A stretch of 5,165 nt of DNA from Bacteroidales bacterium. GTDB lineage: Bacteria; Bacteroidota; Bacteroidia; Bacteroidales; UBA7960. Numbering within the stretch: the stretch's first letter is position 1; each line of letters opens with the position of its first letter. The stretch spans positions 1 through 5,165 of the forward strand of contig SLSG01000128.1 in NCBI GenBank assembly GCA_007130545.1, given 5' to 3'. The position numbers were made by a program, and so were the translations under genes. The notes under the pieces were generated by a model. It ran no database searches and was not told where the DNA came from. It saw nothing but the letters and a program-made list of their open reading frames with translations. Positions 1-5,165 of the stretch are shown here, one piece after another.

Positions 1-237
1 AATGCCTGGCGCGACTCCTGGAGTCTGTTTGACCAGGTTCTGGTCAACCCTGCCTTGCTGGGGGATGACTACAGCTCATTTCGCTATTTCCGGGCGGAAG
101 TGTTTAACAGGCCGTTTCTGCGCCAGCCATCGGGCAGGTTCCAGGGCTATCCATTCAGGAGCTATGGCGGTGGGGTATACCTGGGCGGCTATAGTGACCA
201 TTTTCCGACCTATGTGTTTTTGATCAGAGAAAAATAA
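1..237 (+). CDS. Endonuclease/exonuclease/phosphatase family protein, C-terminal fragment
   Basis: This is the last 78 residues of a protein whose start lies before the window; reading frame 1 is open from base 1 to the TAA at 235-237. The tail has the hallmarks of the DNase I-like EEP fold. A segment WSLFDQVLVNPALL (residues 7-20) sits where the family has its D-x-I/V-L-V strand, and GGYSDHFPTYVFL (62-74) ends the domain, with D66-H67 matching the conserved Ser-Asp-His that holds the catalytic histidine. The segment between (GRFQGYPFRSYGGGVYLGGYSDH) resembles, from memory, a Bacteroidota subgroup of EEP hydrolases. Members hydrolyse phosphodiester or phosphomonoester bonds using a divalent metal; the substrate (nucleic acid, sugar phosphate, lipid head group) cannot be told from the tail. 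The N-terminus is missing, so cytoplasmic or exported location is unknown. The next gene starts 10 bp downstream on the same strand. Confidence 0.85.
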   Translation, partial: NAWRDSWSLFDQVLVNPALLGDDYSSFRYFRAEVFNRPFLRQPSGRFQGYPFRSYGGGVYLGGYSDHFPTYVFLIREK

Positions 238-247
238 ATCTTTTGCC

Positions 248-478
248 ATGGCCCGTAAAAAACGCAGGCGCAAGCCCATCCGATTCCGCCAGATCACATT
301 CAAGCTCACAGAGGGACAGAAAGCGGCACTTGACAGGTATTGCAAAACCTATCAAACCACTCCGATCAGGTTCATTAAGGCCTTGGTGAATGGCCATGTG
401 GAGAGGTACCGCCCGGATTCACCCCCACCAAATTTCGTGACAGAGAACCAGCTTGAGTTGTTTGAACCGGGGGAGTGA
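248..478 (+). CDS. Small basic ribbon-helix-helix-like protein with C-terminal QLELF clamp-binding-like motif
   Basis: This is a 76-residue protein of unassigned function. I believe similar short proteins occur widely in Bacteroidota, but that is recollection and no search was run. Seen in the sequence: a very basic N-terminus (ARKKRRRKP, residues 2-10); a predicted strand RQITFKLT (14-21) with alternating hydrophobics; helix A about 22-36; a TTP turn (37-39); helix B about 39-55; then a proline-rich linker (RPDSPPP, 55-61) and an acidic tail that contains Q68-L69-E70-L71-F72. The strand-helix-turn-helix order and spacing fit a ribbon-helix-helix DNA-binding fold, which would act as a dimer. 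QLELF fits the QLxLF pentapeptide by which bacterial replication and repair proteins bind the DnaN sliding clamp. The ATG at 248 gives the full basic N-terminus and lies 10 bp after the upstream stop, so co-transcription with the EEP gene is likely; no promoter or Shine-Dalgarno sequence is seen in the gap. It converges on mutS2, 58 bp away. The CDS call is firm; DNA and clamp binding are inferences. Confidence 0.82.
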   Translation: MARKKRRRKPIRFRQITFKLTEGQKAALDRYCKTYQTTPIRFIKALVNGHVERYRPDSPPPNFVTENQLELFEPGE

Positions 479-511
479 ATCACATGCTGCAGGGCGCGTC
501 TGGCTGCGAAT

Positions 512-553
512 GTCAGTGAAAATCCACAAATGGGAGTCAGTGAAAATCCACAA
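512..553. repeat. 18-bp direct repeat, 24-bp period, at the mutS2 3' end
   Basis: Two identical 18-bp copies (GTCAGTGAAAATCCACAA on the + strand) lie at 512-529 and 536-553. They are separated by six bases (ATGGGA), a period of 24 bp. The right copy encodes the last residues of MutS2 and its stop; read on the - strand each copy spells Val-Asp-Phe-His-stop. Because 24 is a multiple of three, the left copy repeats the same tail and stop in the same frame after seven sense codons (L-P-F-V-D-F-H). The rest of the 479-536 convergent gap has no gene and no hairpin followed by a T tract that would make a convincing terminator. Origin is unclear: a small tandem duplication of the gene end, or the end of an insertion sequence with repeated terminal units. 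Confidence 0.9.
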
Positions 554-2963
554 TTGTGGCCCCGGCCCCGCCACGGTCGGCATGTTCGTCGCGGAACCGC
601 CTTACCTCCGCAATCGTCTGCAGGTATTCCCTGACAGCCATTCGCAGGATACCATCCCCCTTCCCGTGAAGGATTTTCACTTGTTTTGCATTCAGTAAAA
701 TGGCATCGTCCAGGTAGGAACGCAGCTTGCCGAGGGCTTCATCTGCACGCATTCCCCTCAGGTCGGTTTCCGGGCTGAAGGCAGCAGCTTTTTCGTTTAG
801 GTTGAAGACCAGCCTTGTTCTTGAGGCAACGTGGGATGGTGCAGAGGCGGTGTCCTTGCGGATTTTCTCCAGCTTACTGACGGGGGTCCGGAATTTGATG
901 CTGCCAAAGGAGACCACCGCCTGGCTGCCGGAGATCTCCAGCACTTCTCCGGGTGTTTCCTGTCCCACTACGCGGACCGTATCACCGGTCTTTACGGGTC
1001 CGGGCTCGGCCAAGGGAGCAGCTGGTTCCGGGCGCGGTCTGCTTTTTTTCGGCCCCGGCAGGGTCTCCTGCTCCTTCACAAAATTGTCGAGTTCCTTTCT
1101 CGCCTTGCGGGTCTGCTCTTTCCGGGCCTCTGCTTCCTTGATCTCCCGGATGGTCCTTTCAATCATGCGGTTTGCATCTGCCAGGATCTTTTTGGCATCC
1201 TGCCTGGCCTGGGTGATGATCTCGCTTTTCCGGGTTTCAAGCTTGGTGTTCAGGCTTTCATACTTGTCGATCATCTCCGATAAAAAGGCATCTGCCGACC
1301 GGAGTTGTTTTTCCTTTTCTTCAAGCTCCAGCTTTTTGACCTCCAGATCCTGCAGCTGCTTGTCAAAATCCAGGTCCTGCGTGCCCATCTGCCTGGCGGC
1401 CCTGTCAAGGATCCCTGCGGGCAGGCCGATCGTACGGGCAATCTCAAATGCGAAGGAACTTCCCGGGTTGCCCGTTTTAAGGCGGAACAGGGGCTTCATC
1501 TGCTTTGTGTCGAAGAGCATGGAGCCGTTCACTATTCCGGGATGTTTTGATGCCATGAGTTTGAGGTTGGCATAATGGGTGGTCACCACGCCAAATGCCT
1601 GGTTGCGGTTCAGCTGGTCCAGTACGGATTCAGCAAGGGCCCCGCCAATTCTCGGCTCGGTACCTGCACCCAATTCGTCGATCAGAAATAGCGTCCTTGC
1701 GTCGCTGTGCTCCACAAAAAACTTCAGGTTCAAAAGGTGTGAGCTGTAAGTGCTCAGGTCGTTCTCGATGGATTGCTGGTCGCCAATGTCGATAAAGATC
1801 TTTTCGAAAATGCCTGCTTCTGAATAGTCCTCCATCGGTACCAGCAGTCCGCATTGCACCATGTATTGCAGCAATCCGCAGGTTTTCAGGCAAACCGATT
1901 TGCCGCCGGCATTCGGACCGGATATGACCAGAATCCTGTTTTCGTTGTCAAGCCCGATGGTAAGCGGTTCCACATGTTTTTTCTGGGGTTTATAGGCCAT
2001 GAACAAAAGCGGGTGCCTGGCGTTCACCCACTGCAACTGCGGGCCATCCACAATCCTGGGTTTTTGGGCTTCCATTTCGACCGCAAGCCGGGCCTTTGCC
2101 CTTATCAGGTCTACCTGGCCAAGCATCAGATAGCATGCTTCCAGTTCGGGTATCAATGGACGGAGCTTGTCTGCGAAAGCCTTCAGGATGCGGATGATCT
2201 CCCTTCTCTCGTCCAGCTCCAGCTCATGGATGTGGTTGTTTATCTCGAAAACCTCTTCTGGCTCCAGGAACACCGTCTGTCCGGTTGCAGACTGGTCATG
2301 CACAAAGCCCCTGATTTTGCGTTTGTGACCGGCCGGTATGGGGATGACCAGGCGGCCTCCCCTGAGGGCCAGCTCCACATCCTGTGCGATCCAGCCATTG
2401 GCCTTGCCTTCGCCCAGCAGCTGGTTGATGCGGCGGCTGGCCTTTGTTTCCAGTTCCCGCTTCTGCCGCCGGATTTCTGCCAGGGCAGGGGAGGCCGTGC
2501 TCCTGACCAGGGCCTTTTCATCTATGATTTTGCCGATCCCGGGCAGCAGGGAAGCATCCAGGTGCAAATCCTTAACCAGTCCTGCCAGCCAGGGGTAACT
2601 GGGTTCATTCTCCCCCCGGGCCCGGGAAAAAAATGCGATCACCTTCTCTATGGTCTCAAGGGACCGGCCCAGGTCCAGCAAGGTTTCCGGCTCGGCAAAG
2701 GTGTCTTTCGGCCGCAGATGTTTGAACAGGGCCTCCGGGTCATAATAATTTGAACCCGGGAAAACCTCCCCCGACAACAGAATCAGCCGGAATTCCTCAC
2801 ATTGGTTAAGCTGTAGTTCAATTAGGCTGCGGTCTGATGAGAAGCGGACTTTTTCCAACTGTTTTCCGCCGAGCGAACTGAAGCATCTTATGCGCAGCAT
2901 CTCCCTGACCCGGTCAAAGCCTGTTTTCTCCTCAAAATTGGCCGGATGGATCGTCGCGTTCAT
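537..2963 (-). CDS. mutS2: MutS2 family ATPase with C-terminal Smr domain
   Basis: This complete 808-residue protein has the usual MutS2 length and order: core/lever region (about 1-330), MutS-type ATPase (about 340-520), a long charged coiled coil (about 530-635), a Pro-rich linker (636-656), a small KOW/SH3-like barrel (about 657-700) and an Smr domain (about 733-808). Visible motifs are Walker A GPNAGGKS (349-356), STYSSHL (404-410), Walker B LFLIDE running into DELGAGTEP (425-437), TTHYANLK (461-468), and Smr motifs DLRG (734-737) and HGKGDG (766-771). The mismatch-reading N-terminal domain of MutS is absent, as expected. In studied bacteria MutS2 proteins either suppress recombination through branched-DNA binding and Smr nicking, or detect and split collided ribosomes; which applies here cannot be told. 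The start at 2963 gives the family-like N-terminus (IHPANFEEKTGFDRVREML). An ATG 58 codons further upstream is open but would overlap the divergent gene and precede the promoter. The C-terminus VDFH replaces the V-E-L(-K)-like ending I recall for the family and is encoded by a direct repeat. Confidence 0.97.
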   Translation of the reverse strand: MNATIHPANFEEKTGFDRVREMLRIRCFSSLGGKQLEKVRFSSDRSLIELQLNQCEEFRLILLSGEVFPGSNYYDPEALFKHLRPKDTFAEPETLLDLGRSLETIEKVIAFFSRARGENEPSYPWLAGLVKDLHLDASLLPGIGKIIDEKALVRSTASPALAEIRRQKRELETKASRRINQLLGEGKANGWIAQDVELALRGGRLVIPIPAGHKRKIRGFVHDQSATGQTVFLEPEEVFEINNHIHELELDERREIIRILKAFADKLRPLIPELEACYLMLGQVDLIRAKARLAVEMEAQKPRIVDGPQLQWVNARHPLLFMAYKPQKKHVEPLTIGLDNENRILVISGPNAGGKSVCLKTCGLLQYMVQCGLLVPMEDYSEAGIFEKIFIDIGDQQSIENDLSTYSSHLLNLKFFVEHSDARTLFLIDELGAGTEPRIGGALAESVLDQLNRNQAFGVVTTHYANLKLMASKHPGIVNGSMLFDTKQMKPLFRLKTGNPGSSFAFEIARTIGLPAGILDRAARQMGTQDLDFDKQLQDLEVKKLELEEKEKQLRSADAFLSEMIDKYESLNTKLETRKSEIITQARQDAKKILADANRMIERTIREIKEAEARKEQTRKARKELDNFVKEQETLPGPKKSRPRPEPAAPLAEPGPVKTGDTVRVVGQETPGEVLEISGSQAVVSFGSIKFRTPVSKLEKIRKDTASAPSHVASRTRLVFNLNEKAAAFSPETDLRGMRADEALGKLRSYLDDAILLNAKQVKILHGKGDGILRMAVREYLQTIAEVRRFRDEHADRGGAGATIVDFH
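548..559. repeat. Perfect 12-bp palindrome overlapping the mutS2 3' end
   Basis: CCACAATTGTGG is its own reverse complement. It is made by the inner end of the right direct-repeat copy joined to the next mutS2 codons (Thr-Ile-Val). The left repeat copy is followed by different bases and does not form this palindrome. It may be chance, or a protein-binding or recombination site; nothing else supports a role. Confidence 0.45.
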
Positions 2964-2970
2964 TGTTTTG

Positions 2971-2978
2971 CAAAGGTA
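2971..2978 (-). promoter_or_regulatory. mutS2 promoter, Bacteroidota-type -7 element
   Basis: On the - strand the sequence TACCTTTG is an exact match to the Bacteroidota -7 consensus TAnnTTTG and ends seven bases before the mutS2 ATG at 2963. A TTTG at 2996-2993 (- strand) could serve as the -33 element, but the 14-base gap is shorter than usual. The transcript would begin only a few bases before the start codon, so the leader is very short and has no Shine-Dalgarno sequence. Confidence 0.6.
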
Positions 2979-2986
2979 GAATAACG

Positions 2987-3002
2987 GGCCAACAAATTGG
3001 CC
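2987..3002. repeat. Perfect 6-bp inverted repeat in the divergent promoter region
   Basis: GGCCAA and TTGGCC are separated by CAAA. The loop coincides with the possible -33 TTTG of the mutS2 promoter, and the right arm ends six bases before the TTTG of the opposite promoter. A regulator bound here could affect both genes, but no partner site or regulator is visible, and a 6-bp arm can occur by chance. Confidence 0.4.
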
Positions 3003-3007
3003 GGATT

Positions 3008-3037
3008 TTTGTTCTATTTTATAGTGATATAGCCTTG
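3008..3037 (+). promoter_or_regulatory. Candidate promoter of the macroglobulin/plug gene
   Basis: TTTG at 3008-3011 and TAGCCTTG at 3030-3037 (one mismatch to TAnnTTTG) are 18 bases apart, near the spacing expected for a Bacteroidota promoter. The -7-like element ends five bases before the ATG at 3043, which mirrors the geometry on the mutS2 side. There is no Shine-Dalgarno sequence. Confidence 0.4.
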
Positions 3038-3042
3038 TGCGC

Positions 3043-5165
3043 ATGAAAAAAAACATATTTTTCCTGTTGTTTTTCCTGGGGGTATCCTGGCCGGGTTTGG
3101 CCAGCGTACTGCCCAAGGTGTACCTGCACCTCGACAATACCTATTACGCTGCCGGGGATTATATCTGGTTCAAGGCCTACCTGCTCGACGGGGTAACGCA
3201 CAAGCCCGTGACGGGCACCACCAATTTGTATGTTGAGCTGATCAACAGCCGTGGCAACCTTCTGAAAAAGCAGATGCTCCGGTCGGAGAATGGGATTTCC
3301 TGGGGGGACTTCAAGCTGTCGGATTCGATACCTGATGGGAACTATATGATCAGTGCCTATACCAATCCCATGCGGGAAATGGGTGAGGATTACCTGTTTA
3401 ACCGGCAGATCTACATATCGAACCCGCATTTCCCCAAATACATACGCACCCGGGAGGTTTTAGCCAACAGGTCGTTCAACAGGCAGTTGCTCCGGAAATC
3501 AAGACGGGTGGAGTTCTACGTTTTTCCGGAAGGCGGACAATTGGTAAGGGGACTGCCAGTCAGGTTGGCATTTGAAGCCAGGGACGATTTGGGCAGGAGC
3601 CTCCCGTCAGAGGGTGCGATCATCAACAGCCGGGGAGAACCGGTGGCCCGTTTTGCCTCATCGGTGGCCGGAAGGGGGTATGTGATGTTCAACCCGCTTG
3701 ATACGGTTGGTTATACAGCAAGGGTACAGATCAAGGGCAGCAGGCAGTTGCAGACTTTTGACCTGCCCCCTGTCAGGCAGGAAGGGATCTCCATGCGGGT
3801 CGATAAAAATGAGAATGAATTTTTTGTTCAGCTGGCTGCAAACAGCCGGCATTTTACCCGGGAGGGGGCCGGCTATGAGCTGAAAGCGCATTCCGGCGGT
3901 GAAATACTTTTTCGTACTGTTATTGACTTTGAGAATGGCCGGACCTCGGCCAGCATACCTTCAGACCTGCTTTATCCAGGTGTTTCGGAGATTTTTGTGG
4001 TTTCACCTGACAAGCAGGTAATGGCTCGCCGGATGGTGTTCGTACCGGAATCGGACAAGCTGGAGGTGGAGGTGGTCAATGTGAACTGGCGAAACGGGCA
4101 ATGCAATGTAGAGATAGCCATTGACGACAGCCAGAGTTTTCCGTTAAGCGGAAGCTATTCTGTGTCCGTCAAGGCCATGGGGGAGGAAGCCGTGTATGCG
4201 GAACCCGGAGGGGGAGCGCGTTCATTTGTGCTTTTGGAGTCAGAACTGGGCAGGGCGGTTGACCGTGCTCCGTTCATGGCCGGACTGGAGGAGGGCAGGC
4301 AGCTGGATTCGATGGACCTGCTGATGATGACCAGCCAGTGGGAGCGTATGAGCCTGCAGCGGATCATTTCCGGGGAACCCTTTGAAGCGCAGTTTGATAC
4401 AACTTACGGAATGACCATAGCCGGACAGCTTATCCACCCGGCCAACGACAAGCCTGTACCGGGACACAAGGTGAACCTGATCATCAGGAACGGTTTCGTT
4501 GAGAATTTCTCCACCACGACCGACCGGGAGGGGCAATTTGAGTTTTCGGGCCTGCTTCACAATGGCGTGGTGACCGTTGAGTTGTCGGCAGAGGAGCTGA
4601 CCGAAGGCTATCTTCCCAGAATACATTTGGATATCGGTCAAATACAGGAGTCCGGTTTCCGTCCCGACTTCACTACCCGCCCCCAGGAAGTCACCCGCAA
4701 AAGCGTTTTCTGGAAAAGGGTGAAAAGAAGGGATGAAAGCCCTTATCGTATCCCGGAATTTTACTCCCCGTCCCAGTCATACTACGGCCAGCCCAGCCAG
4801 ACAATTTATGTCAGTGAAAGGGAGGAAGACTACAGGACGGTCCTGGATGTGCTTCTGCAGCGGGCCACCGGCCTGACGTATCATCAGGGACGGCTCATCA
4901 TGCGCGGAGTCAGCAGTGTGATGTTCTCCAATGAGCCCCTGTTCATACTGGATGGCAATGCGGCCGACAGGGGAACTTTCCTTAACACCAGTGCGAGGGA
5001 CGTGCATCGCATCGAGATCTTCCGGGGAGCCAGCGCGGTTATATTCGGCATGCGGGGCACCAATGGCGCGATTGTCGCCTATACCCGAAGGGGGGGCATG
5101 TACGGCCGTCCGAATTACGAATTCACAATGGGTGGGTTTTATATCCCCCGGGAGTTCAGTCCCGA
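3043..5165 (+). CDS. Secreted macroglobulin-like protein with carboxypeptidase-regulatory-like and TonB plug-like domains, 3'-truncated by the window
   Basis: The first 707 residues are present and the frame is open to the window end. Residues 1-20 form a Sec signal peptide (MKKN, hydrophobic FFLLFFLGV, then PGLA) with likely cleavage after A20; no lipobox Cys follows. Domains in order: an MG2-like domain (about 25-126) opening with KVYLHLDNTYYAAGDYIWFKAYL; a second macroglobulin-like unit starting with FYVFPEGG (158-165); a conserved-looking stretch DLLMMTSQWERM (425-436); a carboxypeptidase-regulatory-like beta-sandwich (about 457-520) with TDREGQFEFSGL; a Tyr/Ser/Gln-rich linker (about 570-590); and a TonB plug-like domain (about 589-685) with LFILDG, RIEIFRGASAVIFG and RGTNGAIVAYT. 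The protein should act in the periplasm or at the outer membrane. Its ligand is unknown, and no SusD-like partner is in view. The final residues (GGFYIPREFSP) resemble the segment after the plug in Bacteroidota proteins that lack a beta-barrel and end soon after; that recollection suggests a missing tail of roughly 100-200 residues, but a barrel cannot be excluded. Confidence 0.9.
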   Translation, partial: MKKNIFFLLFFLGVSWPGLASVLPKVYLHLDNTYYAAGDYIWFKAYLLDGVTHKPVTGTTNLYVELINSRGNLLKKQMLRSENGISWGDFKLSDSIPDGNYMISAYTNPMREMGEDYLFNRQIYISNPHFPKYIRTREVLANRSFNRQLLRKSRRVEFYVFPEGGQLVRGLPVRLAFEARDDLGRSLPSEGAIINSRGEPVARFASSVAGRGYVMFNPLDTVGYTARVQIKGSRQLQTFDLPPVRQEGISMRVDKNENEFFVQLAANSRHFTREGAGYELKAHSGGEILFRTVIDFENGRTSASIPSDLLYPGVSEIFVVSPDKQVMARRMVFVPESDKLEVEVVNVNWRNGQCNVEIAIDDSQSFPLSGSYSVSVKAMGEEAVYAEPGGGARSFVLLESELGRAVDRAPFMAGLEEGRQLDSMDLLMMTSQWERMSLQRIISGEPFEAQFDTTYGMTIAGQLIHPANDKPVPGHKVNLIIRNGFVENFSTTTDREGQFEFSGLLHNGVVTVELSAEELTEGYLPRIHLDIGQIQESGFRPDFTTRPQEVTRKSVFWKRVKRRDESPYRIPEFYSPSQSYYGQPSQTIYVSEREEDYRTVLDVLLQRATGLTYHQGRLIMRGVSSVMFSNEPLFILDGNAADRGTFLNTSARDVHRIEIFRGASAVIFGMRGTNGAIVAYTRRGGMYGRPNYEFTMGGFYIPREFSP

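Noticed and set aside
474..484. A third, degenerate copy of the direct repeat at the stop of the small gene (AGTGAATCACA)
   Set aside because: It needs a three-base deletion to align and is out of period with the other two copies; chance similarity is more likely.
489..507. Possible terminator hairpin between the convergent genes (GCAG ... CTGC)
   Set aside because: Only four base pairs, a mismatch directly inside, and no T tract on either side.
727..1575. A 282-codon + strand open frame opposite the mutS2 coiled coil and ATPase end
   Set aside because: Its Ser/Leu/Phe-rich composition is the antisense reading of a Lys/Glu-rich coiled coil; no family features.
1854..2753. A 299-codon open frame on the + strand opposite mutS2
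   Set aside because: It lies wholly antisense to well-supported MutS2 coding sequence, including the core/lever region, has no recognisable domain and no promoter; it is a shadow of a GC-rich gene.
2964..3137. N-terminal extension of mutS2 to an ATG at 3137
   Set aside because: It would overlap the signal-peptide region of the divergent gene and start upstream of the TACCTTTG promoter; the extra 58 residues look unlike any MutS2 N-terminus.
3019..3429. A 136-codon - strand open frame over the start of the plug-protein gene
   Set aside because: Antisense to the signal peptide and MG2-like domain, which are clearly coding on the + strand.
5090..5096. Run of seven G within the plug-domain coding sequence as a phase-variation or frameshift tract
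   Set aside because: The frame is continuous across it with plug-like residues on one side and plausible continuation on the other; a run of seven is not unusual enough to claim slippage. The A8 run at 3046-3053 just after the start codon was set aside for the same reason.

Overview
The window looks like an ordinary chromosomal segment of a member of the Bacteroidota (probably Bacteroidales or a relative; this is inference). The reasons are a Bacteroidota-style MutS2, a secreted macroglobulin/TonB-plug protein of a kind typical of this phylum, a perfect TAnnTTTG -7 promoter element just upstream of mutS2, and no Shine-Dalgarno sequence before any of the three visible starts.

Layout: (i) 1-237, + strand, is the C-terminal 78 residues of an endonuclease/exonuclease/phosphatase (EEP) superfamily protein. 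(ii) 248-478, + strand, begins 10 bp later and is probably co-transcribed. It encodes a 76-residue basic protein with a ribbon-helix-helix-like core and a C-terminal QLELF pentapeptide that matches the sliding-clamp (DnaN) binding consensus. (iii) 479-536 is a short convergent junction with no convincing terminator. It carries one copy of an 18-bp direct repeat; the second copy forms the 3' end of mutS2. (iv) 537-2963, - strand, is a complete mutS2 of 808 residues. (v) 2964-3042 is a 79-bp divergent promoter region with a perfect 6-bp inverted repeat between the two start sites. (vi) 3043 to the window end, + strand, is the first 707 residues of a secreted protein with macroglobulin-like domains, a carboxypeptidase-regulatory-like domain and a TonB plug-like domain. 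It is cut by the window edge.

The genes do not form one pathway. EEP plus the small protein is one likely transcription unit, converging on mutS2; mutS2 is divergent from the envelope protein. No mobile-element gene, tRNA, rRNA or CRISPR array is visible. The points most worth a second look are the clamp-binding motif in the small DNA-binding-like protein, the in-frame 24-bp-period duplication at the mutS2 stop codon (possibly an insertion-sequence end that was turned into a C-terminus), and the architecture of the plug protein.
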